In this document: positions 39,269 to 52,000 of the stretch, in pieces
How the letters are laid out: each line of letters starts with the position of its first letter
Position numbering within the stretch: position 1 is the stretch's first letter
Notes under the pieces: model-generated
Databases searched by the model: none
What the model saw: the letters and a program-made list of their open reading frames with translations, nothing else
What the model was told of the DNA's origin: nothing
Position numbers and translations under genes: made by a program
Assembly: GCA_029379385.1 (NCBI GenBank)
Contig: CM055609.1
Coordinates: 4,960,001-5,024,000 of the forward strand
Source: Quillaja saponaria
Lineage: Eukaryota; Streptophyta; Magnoliopsida; Fabales; Quillajaceae
Direction: 5' to 3'
DNA length: 64,000 nucleotides

Positions 39269-41993
39269 ATGTTCATTGTAGGTTGTAAGTTTCTTAATCT
39301 ATTACTACTCGTTATGTTCAATGCATTTCCAGTTATGGAACTTGTTCTTGGTGGTGATATTCGATGTATAGAGAGTGAACAAGCAGCTCTTCTCAAGTTT
39401 GAAGGAGGCTTCATTAGTCCTTCAAACCATTTTGTCTCCTGGACAGCTGAAGACGATTGTTGCAAGTGGAGAGGGGTAGGGTGTGACAACTTAACTGGTC
39501 ATGTTATTTCCCTTGATCTCCATGGTTCAAATACATATGACAATTTGCATGGTGAGTTAAGTCCTTCCCTGCTTGATTTGCCATATCTAAGTTATTTGGA
39601 CTTGAGCCTCAATGATTTTCGTCAAAATTGCGTTCCAGAGTTCCTTGGTTATTTGAGTAACTTAGAGTATCTCAACCTATCACATGCCAGTTTTAGGGGA
39701 ACTCTTCCTGATAGTCTTGGAAATATCCCAGGGCTACAATATCTTGATTTGAGTGGTAATGGCTTCTTTCTTAGAGTCAACAACCTTGATTGGCTTTCTG
39801 GTCTTACTTCCCTTAAAGTCCTTGATTTATCTGGTGTTGATCTAAGCAATACAAACAATTGGCTCGATGCAATCAATAGACTAACTTCTCTGGTAGAGTT
39901 GAAACTAGTCGCCTGTCAACTTCACAAGCTTCCTTCATCTCTATCTCATGTGAACTTCACTTCTCTCAAAGTTTTTGATCTATCCGACAACAGATTCAGT
40001 TCTGGAATTCCTCAATGGTTATTTGACAATGGCCAAAGTCTTGTTTATCTCAATCTCAGAAGGAATCGGTTACAAGGTGAGATTCCAAATGCTTTTGGTA
40101 AGATGATCACCCTTATTTCTCTAGATCTCTTTCAGAACAATCTGACAGGTCCAATACCAACAATGTGGGGTCTAGATCAAGAAGAAGGAGACAAGAACCT
40201 TGGACATTCATCATTGAGAGAATTATGTTTTTCATGTAATCGATTGAATGGATCACTAGAAAAAGGTCTTGCTCAGCTTTCAGATTTGGTTGTTCTGGAC
40301 ATTGCTTGGAAGGTGTTATAACTGAAGTTCACTTACAAAACTTCAGTAACTTGCGAGTATTGGACTTGTCTTCAAACCATATAACATTGAATGTGAGCTT
40401 CAACTGGATTCCCGCTTTTAAAATTGATTTTATAGGCTTGCGCTCATACAAAGTAGGGGTAACATTTCCAAAGTGGCTTCAAACCTAGAAGAACTTCTCA
40501 TCATTGGTGTCTCTGATACTAATATTTCAGGTATTGTGCCAGATTGGTTTTGGGATATCTCTCTGGAGATCAAGGAAATAAGTATGTCCCACAACAGTCT
40601 TACTGGAAAAGTTCCCTATTTATCAGATAAACATGAACTTTCAACACTTGATTTGAGTTACAATGCATTTAGAGGGCCTCTGCCTCATTTTCCCTCGAAC
40701 ATGAGGACATTAACTTTGTCTGCAAATGTATTTTCTGGTCCCATTTCCTCATTATGTGATATAATGACTGAGAATAATGTTCTGGGTTATTTGGATTTGT
40801 CCCTAAATAATTTATCAGGGCCTCTTCCGAATTGTTGGACTCATGGGAGAAATTTGATTGTCCTAAATTTTACCACTAACAGATTATCTGGAACAATACC
40901 AGATTCAATTGGAAATCTAACTCGTCTGAGAACATTGATTTTGGACGAAAATATACCACATGGGGAGCTGCGATCTTCTTTAAGAAATTGTACAGATATA
41001 GCTGTTATGCACCTCGCATGGAACAGCTTGTCTGGAGACATACCATCATGGATAAGAGAAAATTTAATCAATCTGATGCTTTTCATCTTAAGAAAGAATC
41101 AGTTTGGCGGGAGCATCCCTTTGCAGCTGTGCCAATTACAGCTTATACTGGGCTTAGATTTGTCCATGAATAATATTTCAGGAAAAATTCCAAGGTGCAT
41201 CAACAATTTCCTTACCATGGCAGGTGTGGAAGACGTGCATTCTTATATTTATAATCCTTCCGCAACATACAATACGAAGCCCCTGGTGCGTTTCATTTAT
41301 GATAAATCTAAACTTATACAATCTTATATTGACTTGGGAGGGGTTCGCCTGATCAGTTTCGACAAAGCAATTGATCTTTCACAGAACCAGTTATCAGGAG
41401 TGATACCTGAAGAAATTGGGAGCTTAATCAAATTAATTTTTTTGAATATATCAGGCAATCATCTAACTGGAACAATTCCACATACCATTTGTGGACTGAG
41501 AGGATTAAACGTTCTTGATTTGTCAAGGAATCAGCTCCCATGCTCCTTACCAACTAGTAGGGTGGATTTAAATTTTCTTCAAATTTTTATGTCTCATACA
41601 ACAACTTGTCAGGTAAAATTCCAGCTGGAAAACCATTGGAGACTTTTGACTCATCATCCTACATAAGTAATTCAAACCTCTGTGGGTTTCCACTTGAAAA
41701 GAAATGCTTGAGAAGAGAATCATATGAATATCAGAATTACCTCGATGGAAAAGAAGAAAAAAAAGGTGTTGAAGGTGAAGACAGAGATGGGCTTGGAAAA
41801 CCTTCATTCTACATAAGCATGGGAGTGGGGTATGTTACAGGTTAATTGGTTTTCTGGGGGTCCTTACTCTTAAATAGATCTTCGAGATATGCATCATTTC
41901 TTGGGAAGTATAAATGACAAGATTTATGTGATAGTGGCAGTTGAAGTGGCAAAGCTGAGAAGGAAGTTTTAGACTCAGAAAGATCTACAATAA
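39269..41993 (+). pseudogene. EIX-type LRR receptor-like protein, copy 1 (pseudogene)
   Basis: The start is the methionine before a hydrophobic signal peptide (MFIVGCKFLNLLLLVMFNAF). The LRRNT_2 cap follows (CIESEQAALLKFEGGF, DDCCKWRGVGCDN), then plant LRRs (LxxLxxLxLxxNxLxGxIP) through the island region, the juxtamembrane acidic stretch and a TM segment (YISMGVGYVTG). Relative to copy 2 I see a 10-bp deletion near 40310, a CAG to TAG stop at about 40485, a 1-bp loss near 40505, a 1-bp loss near 41588, and TAT to TAA inside the TM at about 41842. A further TAG is near the tail. It cannot encode a receptor. An open frame runs upstream to 38918 but shows no signal peptide and overlaps the LINE relic, so I reject that start. 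Confidence 0.9.
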
Positions 41994-43553
41994 GGGAGAC
42001 ATTCCAATTTGGGGTTAGTAATAATATCTTATATTTTGTGTTTGAGTATTTTGTTATTGTGCAGTTTCCTCTGTCAGTGTTATGTCGTGTGCTGAAACTT
42101 GCTTGTTTACTTAAGTTGATGAAAAAATTCCTGATTCTCAAAAATGAAAGGTGTTTTGGATTTATATATTCGTAATTTTCATCTCTAGATGTGATTTTAC
42201 AAATGTAATTTAAGTAATTATAATTATATTATTATATTACACTGGGAAAATAATAACCTAAACTTGTTGTAGTCTTTTCTTATCTAATTCATAGTTGGGA
42301 AATCTCAGACCTATTTTGAGATGCCATGTGTTTTGAAGTTTTTAGTATGATAAAGCATGAAGTTATTGTCTTCTTGAATCCTCTGTTACATAGTGACGAG
42401 AAAGATTTACTATGCTACTGCTAAAGACCATATAGCTTTGTCTGGTAAACTGAGCAAAATCCATCCAAGTATTATGTTAGGGAGATAATGGCATGTTCTT
42501 ATTTTACATGACCACCAGATTATGTTATTTGTTCAAGAGTTGAATCAAATTTTTTTGTGCTTAATGATTCGCAGTTAGAGTCTTGTTAGATCATAATCCG
42601 TTAATTTCGGGTTAAATTGAATTGATCCATTGGATTGTTACTTAGCTATGTAGAAATATATGAGAAAAGAAGATAAATTATATTTTATATGGGTCTGATC
42701 GGATAGTAAGACATCATATCAGATTGGGTTTTCATGAACTCGGATCAAGTTAAATTTGATCAATGATCTAACCCCAAGAGAAGGATAAACAGCCTTCAAG
42801 AGCAATTAATCATATTTATCTTTGAGCCGGGTGTGTAACCTTGATATAGATTCTTAATCATATAAATACGTTATTGATTTCAATTCTCCAATTGTTTTGA
42901 TTTCTAATTTTTTGTGTGTTAGTTATTCGAATAACTGGAAATTAGATCGAGGCTTTCAATTATAAGATTGACATTCTTTGAATGAAAGTTTTATCAACCA
43001 CTAATTTCTGAGATGACTATTGAGAGATATTATTCCATCAACCTTCTTCTTTTACATGTATTAGGTGTTAAAAAAAATAAAAAATCATGGAAATAATCTT
43101 AAACCTCAAGATTTAATGTAGTTAACTATCTATATGTCCATATAAGAATTTTATAGAATAATTTAGATTATTTCTTAACAACTTAAATTTTTATATGAAA
43201 TAATATTTTTGACATTACACTAGAATTTATTATGCTTTTAAATACTCAAGAATTAATTTTGTCACAGCTCATGAGCAAATAGACCTCAAATAGTATGTTG
43301 GGCTGGTGACCATGAAGGGATGACCAGTGTGTCTGGCAGGCACTATTATTATCTTATAGCAGCTTTCATAAGATCAGGTAAGGACTTTAGGAGCAGTCTG
43401 ACTTGGAATTTACAAGTCAGTTTGGTGTTTGCACAAAGAAAAGAAAAGAAGCCACACAAATGGAAAATTTATTTTAATAGATTACAAGCTGAAACACTTA
43501 CATTTCGGAACTCGTTTCTTTGGAATGAAAAAATTCCTCTCTTAGTAATAATC
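41994..43553. other. Duplicated 3' flank of RLP copy 1 and 5' flank of copy 2
   Basis: From 41994 to about 43080 this matches the downstream flanks of copies 2, 3 and 4 (shared GAGCAATTAATCATATTTA and GTGTGTAACCTTG blocks). From 43266 it matches the upstream flank of copy 1, but with the stretch equivalent to 38600-39090, including the LINE relic, missing. Confidence 0.7.
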
Positions 43554-46109
43554 ATGTTCATTGTGAGTTGTAAGTTTCTTAATCTATTACTACTTGTTAT
43601 GTTAAATGCATTTCCAGTTATGGAACTTGTTCTTGGTGGTGATATTCGATGCATAGAGAGTGAACAAGCAGCTCTTCTCAAGTTTGAAGGAGGCTTCATT
43701 AGTCCTTCAAACCATTTTGTCTCCTGGACAGCTGAAGACGATTGTTGCAAGTGGAGAGGGGTAGGGTGTGACAACTTAACTGGTCATGTTATTTCCCTTG
43801 ATCTCCATAGTTCAAATACATATGACAATTTGCATGGTGAGTTAAGTCCTTCCCTGCTTGATTTGCCATATCTAAGTTATTTGGACTTGAGCCTCAATGA
43901 TTTTCGTCAAAATTGCGTTCCAGAGTTCCTTGGTTATTTGAGTAACTTAGAGTATCTCAACCTATCACATGCCAGTTTTAGGGGAACTCTTCCTGATAGT
44001 CTTGGAAATATCTCAGGACTACAATATCTTGATTTGAGTGGTAATGGCTTCTTTCTTAGAGTCAACAACCTTGATTGGCTTTCTGGTCTTACTTCCCTTA
44101 AAGTCCTTGATTTATCTGGTGTTGATCTAAGCAATACAAACAATTGGCTCGATGCAATCAATAGACTAACTTCTCTGGTAGAGTTGAAACTAGTCGCCTG
44201 TCAACTTCACAAGCTTCCTTCATCTCTATCTCATGTGAACTTCACTTCTCTCAAAGTTCTTGATCTATCCTACAACAGTTTCAATTCTGAAATTCCTCAA
44301 TGGCTATTTGACATTGGCCACAGTCTTGTTTATCTCAATCTCAGTAGGAATCAGTTACAAGGTGCGATTCCAAATGCTATTGGGAAGATGATCACCCTTA
44401 TTTCTCTAGATCTCTTTCACAACAATCTGACAGGTCCTATACCAACAATGTGGGGTCTAGATCAAGAAGAAGGAGACAAGAACCTTGGACATTCATCATT
44501 GAGAGAATTACGTTTTTCATGTAATCGATTGAATGGATCACTAGAAAAAGGTCTTGCTCAGCTTTCAGATTTGGTTGTTCTGGACATTGCTTCGAATTCC
44601 GTAGAAGGTGTTATAACTGAAGTTCACTTACAAAACTTCAGTAAATTGCGAGTATTGGACTTGTCTTCAAACCATATAACTTTGAATGTGAGCTCCAACA
44701 GGATTCCTGCTTTTAAACTTGATGTTATAGGCTTGCGCTCATGCAAAGTAGGGGTAACATTTCCAAAGTGGCTTCGAACCCAGAAGAACTTCTCATCCAT
44801 TGATATCTCTAGAACTAATATTTCAGGTATCGTGCCAGATTGGTTTTGGGATAGCTCTCTGGAGATCAAGAAAGTAAGTATGTCCAACAACAATCTTACT
44901 GGAAAAGTTCCAGATTTATCAGAGAGACATGCACTTTCAACACTTGATTTGAGTTACAAAGCATTTAGAGGGCCTCTGCCTCATTTTCCCTCTAACATGA
45001 GAACAATATATCTGGCTGGAAATCTTTTTTCAGGACCCATTTCCTCATTTTGTGATATAATGACTGAGAATAATGTTTTGAGTTATTTGGATTTGTCCCA
45101 GAATAATTTATCAGGGCCTCTTCCGAATTGTTGGACTCATGGAAGAAGTTTAATTGTCCTAAATTTTGGCACTAACAGATTATCTGGAACAATACCAGAT
45201 TCCATTGGACACCTAACTCATCTGAGAACATTGATTTTGGAGGATAATATACTACATGGGGAGCTGCCATCTTTAAGAAAATGTACAGATTTAGCTGTTA
45301 TGGACCTCTCACGGAACAGTTTGTTTGGAGACATACCATCATGGATAAGAGAAAATTTAATCAATCTGATGCTTTTCATCTTAAGAAAGAATCAGTTTGG
45401 CGGGAGCATCCCTTTGCAGCTGTGCCAATTACAGCTTATACTGGGCTTAGATTTGTCCATGAATAATATTTCAGGAAAAATTCCAAGGTGCATTGACAAC
45501 TTCCTTACCATGGCAGGTGTGGAAGATGTGCATTTTTATATTTATAATCCTTACGCAAGACACAATGAAAAGCACCTGGTGCATCTCATTTCTGAAAAAT
45601 CTAAACTTATACAATCTTATATTGAATCGGAAAGGGTTCGCTTGATCAGTCACTACAGAGAAATCGATCTTTCACAGAACCAGTTATCAGGAGTGATACC
45701 TGAAGAAATTGGGAGCTTAATCAAATTAAAATTTCTGAATATATCAGGCAATCATCTAACTGGAACAATGCCAAATACCATCAGTGCACTGAGAGAATTA
45801 GTAGCTCTTGATTTGTCAAGGAATCAGCTCTCATGCTCCATACCAACTGGCATGGCTGATTTATATTCTCTTGCTGTTTTTGACTTGTCATATAACAACT
45901 TGTCAGGTAAAATTCCAGCTGGAAAGCAATTGGAGACTTTTGACTCATCATCCTACATAGGTAATTCAAACCTCTGTGGGTTTCCACTTGAAAAGAAATG
46001 CTTGAGAAGAGAATCATATGAATATCAGAATTGCCTTGATGGAAAAGAAAAAAAAAAGGTGTTGAAGGTGAAGACAGAGATGGGCTTGGAAAACCTTCAT
46101 TCTACATAA
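43554..46109 (+). CDS. EIX-type LRR receptor-like protein, copy 2; TM lost by frameshift
   Basis: The 851-codon frame begins at the signal-peptide methionine (MFIVSCKFLNLLLLVMLNAF). It then has the LRRNT_2 cap (CIESEQAALLKFEGGF, DDCCKWRGVGCDN), roughly two dozen LRRs, an island region with the YNPYARHNEKHLVHLI segment, and final LRRs ending GNSNLCGFPLEKKCLRRE. RLPs of this class are cell-surface immune receptors without a kinase. The frame shifts in the ten-A run at 46048-46057 and ends at 46109. The TM helix and short cytoplasmic tail (YISMGVGYITGYLVFWGSLL, RYAYFRFL) remain intact out of frame to 46291. As read, the product is a secreted LRR protein. It may be a real truncation, a polymorphic slippage site, or a sequencing error in a homopolymer. 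An upstream ATG at 43320 is in frame but places the signal peptide internally. Confidence 0.75.
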   Translation: MFIVSCKFLNLLLLVMLNAFPVMELVLGGDIRCIESEQAALLKFEGGFISPSNHFVSWTAEDDCCKWRGVGCDNLTGHVISLDLHSSNTYDNLHGELSPSLLDLPYLSYLDLSLNDFRQNCVPEFLGYLSNLEYLNLSHASFRGTLPDSLGNISGLQYLDLSGNGFFLRVNNLDWLSGLTSLKVLDLSGVDLSNTNNWLDAINRLTSLVELKLVACQLHKLPSSLSHVNFTSLKVLDLSYNSFNSEIPQWLFDIGHSLVYLNLSRNQLQGAIPNAIGKMITLISLDLFHNNLTGPIPTMWGLDQEEGDKNLGHSSLRELRFSCNRLNGSLEKGLAQLSDLVVLDIASNSVEGVITEVHLQNFSKLRVLDLSSNHITLNVSSNRIPAFKLDVIGLRSCKVGVTFPKWLRTQKNFSSIDISRTNISGIVPDWFWDSSLEIKKVSMSNNNLTGKVPDLSERHALSTLDLSYKAFRGPLPHFPSNMRTIYLAGNLFSGPISSFCDIMTENNVLSYLDLSQNNLSGPLPNCWTHGRSLIVLNFGTNRLSGTIPDSIGHLTHLRTLILEDNILHGELPSLRKCTDLAVMDLSRNSLFGDIPSWIRENLINLMLFILRKNQFGGSIPLQLCQLQLILGLDLSMNNISGKIPRCIDNFLTMAGVEDVHFYIYNPYARHNEKHLVHLISEKSKLIQSYIESERVRLISHYREIDLSQNQLSGVIPEEIGSLIKLKFLNISGNHLTGTMPNTISALRELVALDLSRNQLSCSIPTGMADLYSLAVFDLSYNNLSGKIPAGKQLETFDSSSYIGNSNLCGFPLEKKCLRRESYEYQNCLDGKEKKKVLKVKTEMGLENLHST

Positions 46110-46291
46110 GCATGGGAGTGGGGTATATTACAGGTTATTTGGTTTTCTGGGGTTCCTTACTCTTAAATAGATCTTGGAGATATGCATATTTCCGCTTCTT
46201 GGGAAGTGTAAATGACAAGATTTATGTGATGGTAGCAGTTCAAGTGGCAAAGTTGAGACGGAAGTTTCAGACTCAGAAAGATCCACGATAA

Positions 46292-49030
46292 GGGAGACGT
46301 TCCAATTTGGGGTTAGTAATATAATCTTATATTTTGTGTTCTGAGTATTTTGTTATCCTTCAGTTTCCCCTGTTAGTGTTATGTCATGTGCTGAAACTTG
46401 CTTGTTTCTTAAGTTGATGAATAAATTCTTGATTCACAAAAATGAAAGGTGTTCTAGATTTATATATTCAGAATTTTCATCTCTAGATGTGATTTTACAA
46501 ATGCAAATTTAAATAATAAGTATTATTAGACCTAAACTTGTAGGCTTTTCTTATCTGATTCATAGTTGGGAAATCTCAGACCTATTTGGAAATGCCTTGT
46601 TTTGAAGTATTTAGTATGATAAAGCATGAAGTTGTCTTTTTGAATCCTGTTATATTACAAATGCTACTGCTAAAGACCAGATAGCTTTGTATGGTAAACT
46701 GAGCAAAATGCATCCAAGAATTTTGTTAGGGAGATAATGGCATCTTCTTATTTTAACATGACCACCAGACTATGTCAATTGTCAAGAGTTGAATCAATTT
46801 TTTTGTGCTTCATATTCACAGTTAGATTTGGGTCAGATCTTAATATGTTAATTTTGGATTAAACTGAATCGATCTATTAAATAATTACAGTGTTATATTA
46901 AAATATAAAAAGAAATGAACTATATTTTTTTCAAGTCTGATATAGTAAGACATCAGAACAAATTGAGTTTTTACGAACTCAATCCAAGTTAAAATTGATC
47001 AATGATCAGAAGCATAAACAGCCTTCAAGAGCAATTAATCATATTTATCTTTGAGCCGTGTGTGTAACCTTGCTCCAGATTCTTAATCATATAAATAAAT
47101 GAATGATTTCAAGTCTCAATTTGTATTTTTTTTGTTTATTCAGATAACCGAAAACTAAATCAAGTGGGCTTTCAATTTTAAAATTGACATTCTTTGAATA
47201 AATGTTTTACCGGCCAATAATTTCTGAGACGACTATTAAGGGATATTATTCCTTCAACCTTCTTCTTTAACATTCATTAGGTGTTTATTAAAAAAAAAAA
47301 ATCATGTAAATAATCTTAAACCCATATAGTCTGTTTATATGAGCACTACATGATGTTAGTTGGCCAAGATGTACTTCAATTACATCAAGTTGTTAGGTGA
47401 ATGATGCATGTAGAATAACCAAAAAAAAAAGGAGAAGAAACAATCCCTTTTTTTAATGGTTTTAGTAATTTTGTGTAAGTTTTTATTTGATACTTATTTT
47501 TCTGAAAAGTAAAGCAGGAAGAAGAATTTCAGTAATGCATAGAGTACCATGTTGATTATAGGTGAAGTTTTATTATTTTAAAGTTTAATTTGAGTTGAAT
47601 GGAAGGCTGAAAACTGTGCTTTGTGATCGCTCTCGGCTTTGTCTCCATATTCTGCAAAGTGGTCTAGTTCGTCCGTCTGGGCCTAACATACCACCGTGGT
47701 TTCCTCCACTAACAGCAGAAGCTGCATTGGGCGTCAGTTCATCAATCTGGGTTTTCTAAACCAGCAACCATGGCTTCTGGGTTTCAATATTTTATATCGA
47801 TCATTTATGATAGTATTAGGGGGATATTTAGTCACTCTGGAGTAAAAGAGAAATGTAAAGATCAAAATGTCCTTATATCTTTATCCTTCTCCCTAGCTAT
47901 TCATCATCGCCAAATACATAAATGCTCACAAAAGAAATCATAAAACAAAAGAAGGCAGTTGGTGGAGGTCTACATTGCATTCGTTTTGCAAAAGATGTAG
48001 TGTTTTCCACAATTACATCAACTTTTACAGATATCTCAACACATGATCTTAATGCAACCATTAGATTAATCACTCTAAACTCGAAAGATTCAATAGTTAC
48101 TCTGTTATCTCTTACATAACTTGCACAGACACCATAACTATTACCTCATTCATCAAACAGAAAGTATTGTACTGGTAAAATAATAGATAATTAAACATAT
48201 TATCTTTGAAGCAAACAACCTTAAACGCATGCATCTTCGATAAATAAATATATTTTACAATTATCATATGGTAAGGTACGTAATCTCTCTCTCTCTTCCC
48301 CTCCATTTTCTTTCTTTCTTCCCATCTCGCTCACTGAAATAATACCATTAATTATGAAGCAAGAACTATCTGTACAATAATATCATCATAACGGAATAAC
48401 ACAATGCTAAAAATGGAATTGAAGATATTCATTACTAAATTGTTTTGTTTTCTCGAAAGTAAAAAAGACCAATATAACAAGCATAAACAATTGGTTTACT
48501 TCATAGACCACAGTTGAGCTCATGACCTAATATTTAGCAATTTGACACCAATCCCAATAGCATGAAAGATTCTAATTTTATAGAAATTCACAACTTCAGT
48601 AAGTGTTACCTTGTCTAACTATCAGCTTCATTTTGCTTGTCATCCTTTGTAAAGTAAATATGATCTTTGACACCAAATTAAGAGCTGTACAGTAAATGGA
48701 GTTGATACTTGATACATAAACAACCACAAACTAATATCAGTGGTTGGTATAAACTTCAAATTTAGGAATTTTTTGTTATTTGATCAAGTAAAAATAAATA
48801 AGAATTCTAAAATTGGTCTTATACCTCGTCTAATTATCAGCAGCTTCTCCTTTTTAAGTATTTGTTTTCTTTCTGGTACATTCGATTGTATTTTAGTAAA
48901 GCATGTCATTTACACCAAAACTGAGAGACAGAGTTGACACAAAAACAACCACAACCTAACATCAGTTGATTACATTCAAACATAAATTGTTCAATATATT
49001 CATGCTACTCTACATAACTGAACATAAGTT
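46292..49030. other. Spacer between RLP copies 2 and 3
   Basis: 46292-47340 is the duplicated downstream flank; 47277-47285 is the paralogous empty site of the LTR element found near 56900. 47620-47800 is a block repeated at 53020-53210. 47820-49020 is AT-rich unique DNA with no gene recognised; it abuts copy 3 abruptly. Confidence 0.6.
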
Positions 49031-52000
49031 ATTTTGTCTCCTGGACAGCTGAAGACGATTGTTGCAAGTGGAGAGGGGTAAGGGTGTGACAACACAACTG
49101 GTCATGTTATTTCCCTTGATCTCCATAGTTCAAATACATATGACAATTTGCATGGTGAGTTAAGTCCTTCCCTGCTTGATTTGCCATATCTAAGTTATTT
49201 GGACTTGAGCCTCAATAATTTTCGTCAAAATCGCGTTCCGGATTTCCTTGGTTCTTTGAGTAACTTGGAGTATCTCAACCTATCTAATGCATTTTTTAAG
49301 GGAACACTTCCTGATAGTCTTGGAAATATCTCAGGACTACAATATCTTGATTTGAGTGGTAATGGCTTCTCTCTTAGAGTCAGCAACCTTGATTGGCTTT
49401 CTGGTCTTACTTCCCTTAAAGTCCTTGATTTATCTGGTGTTGATCTTAGCAGTACAAAGAATTGGCTTGATGCAATCAATAGACTAACTTCTCTTGTAGA
49501 GTTGAAACTATTTGCCAGTCAACTTCACAAGCTTCCTTCATCTCTATCTCATGTGAACTTCACTTCTCTCAAAGTTCTTGATCTATCCTACAACAGTTTC
49601 AATTCTGAAATTCCCCGGTGGTTATATCACATTGGCCACAGTCTTGCTTATCTCAATCTCAGTAGGAATCAGTTACAAGGTGAGATTCAAATGCTATTGG
49701 GAAGATGACCTCCCTTGTTTCTCTTGATCTCTCTGACAACAATCTGACAGATCCTATACCAACAATGTGGGGTCTAGATCAAGAAGGAGACAAGAACCAT
49801 GGACATTCATCATTGAGAGAGTTACGTCTTTCACGTAATCAATTGAATGGATCATTAGAAAAAAGTCTTGCTCAGCTTTCAGATTTGATTGTTCTGGACA
49901 TTGCTTGGAATTCCATACAAGGTGTTATAACTGAAGTTCACTTACAAAACTTCAGTAACTTGCGAGTATTGGACTTGTCTTCAAACCATATAACATTGAA
50001 CGTGAGCTCCAACTGGATTCCCGCTTTTAAACTTGATGTTATTGGCTTGCGGTCATGCAAAGTGGGGGTAACATTTCCAAAGTGGCTTCGAACCCAGAAG
50101 AACTTCTCATCCATTGATATCTCTGATACTAATATTTCAGGTATTGTGCCAGATTGGTTTTGGGATATCTCTCTGCAGATCAAGGAAATAAGTATGTCCG
50201 GCAACAGTCTTACAGGAAAAGTTCCAGATTTATCAGATAAACATGAACTTTCAACACTTGATTTGAGTTACAATGCATTTAGAGGGCCTCTGCCTCATTT
50301 TCCCTCTAACATGAGGTCAATATCTCTGGCTGGAAATCTTTTTTGGGGACCCATTTCCTCATTATGTGATATAATGACTGAGAATAATGTTCTGAGTAAT
50401 TTGGATTTGTTCCAAAATAATTTATCAGGGCCTCTTCCGAATTGTTGGACTCATGGGAGAAGTTTGATTGTCCTAAATTTTGGCACTAACAGATTATCTG
50501 GAACAATACCAGATTCCATTGGACATCTAACTCATCTGGGAACATTGATTTTGGACAATAATATACTACATGGGGAGCTGCCATCTTCTTTAAGAAATTG
50601 TACAGATTTAATTATTATGCACCTCTCTCGGAACAGCTTGTCTGGAGACATACCATCATGGATAGGAGAGAATTTAGTCAATCTGATGCTTTTAGACTTA
50701 AGAAAGAATCAGTTTGGCGGGAGCATCCCTTTGCAGCTGTGCCAATTAAAGCTTATACTGGTCTTAGATTTATCCATAAATAATATTTCAGGAAAAATTC
50801 CAAGGTGCATTGACAATTTCCTTACCATGGCTGGTGTGGAAGATGTGCGTTTTTATATTCATCATCCTTACGCAACATACACTATGAAGGACCTGGTGCA
50901 TCTCATTTCTGAAAAATCTAAACTTGTACAATCTTATATTGAATTGGGATGGGTTAACCTGATCAGACACTACAAGGTAATTGATCTTTCACAGAACCAG
51001 TTATCAGTAGTAATACCTGAAGAAATTGGGAGCTTAAACAAATTAAAATTTTTGAATATATCATGCAATCATCTAACTGGAACAATTCCATACACCATCA
51101 GTGGACTGACAGAATTAGAAGCTATGGATTTGTCAAGGAATCAGCTCTCATGCTCCATACCAACTAGCCTGGCTGATTTAAGTTTTCTTCAAGTTTTTAA
51201 TGTGTCATACAACAACTTGTCAGGTAAAATTCCAGCTGGAAAACAATTGAAGACTTTTGACTCATCATCCTACATAGGCAATTCAAACCTCTGCGGGTTT
51301 CCACTTGAAAAGAAATGCTTGAGAAGAGAATCATATGAGTATCAGAATTGCCTTGATGGAAAAGAAGAAGAAAAAGGTGTTGAAGATGAAGACGGAGATG
51401 GACTTGGAATGCCTTCATTCTACATAAGCATGGGAGTGGGGTATATTACAAGTTATTTGGTTTTCTGGGGTTCCTTACTATTAAATAGATCTTGGAGATA
51501 TGCATATTTCCGTTTCTTGGGAAGTATAAATGACAAGATTTATGTGATAGTAGCAGTTCAAGTGGCAAAGTTGAGAAGGAAGTTTCAGACTCAGAAAGAT
51601 CCACAGTAAGGGAGATATTCCACTTTTGGGGTTAGTAATAATAGTATTTTATATTTTGTGTTGAGTATTTTGTTATCTTGCAGCTTCCCCTGTTAGTGTC
51701 ATGTCTTGTGCTGAAACTTGCTTGTTTACTTTAGTTGATGAATAAATTCCTGATTCTCAAAACTGAAAGGTATTCTAGATCTATATATTCAGAATTTTCA
51801 TCTCTAGATGTGATTTTACAAATGCAATTTAAATAATAATTATTATTAGACTACGAAAATAATAACCTAAACTTGTAGGCTTTTCTTATTTGATTCTTGG
51901 GAAATCTCAGACCTATTTGGAGATGCCATGTGTTTTGAAGTATTTAGTATGATAAAGCATGAAGTAGTTGTCTTTTTGAATCCTCTGTTATTTACTAATG

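Noticed and set aside
43320..43553. Upstream ATG for RLP copy 2 (78 extra residues)
   Set aside because: The segment matches duplicated non-coding flank, and the hydrophobic signal peptide with its own ATG begins at 43554.
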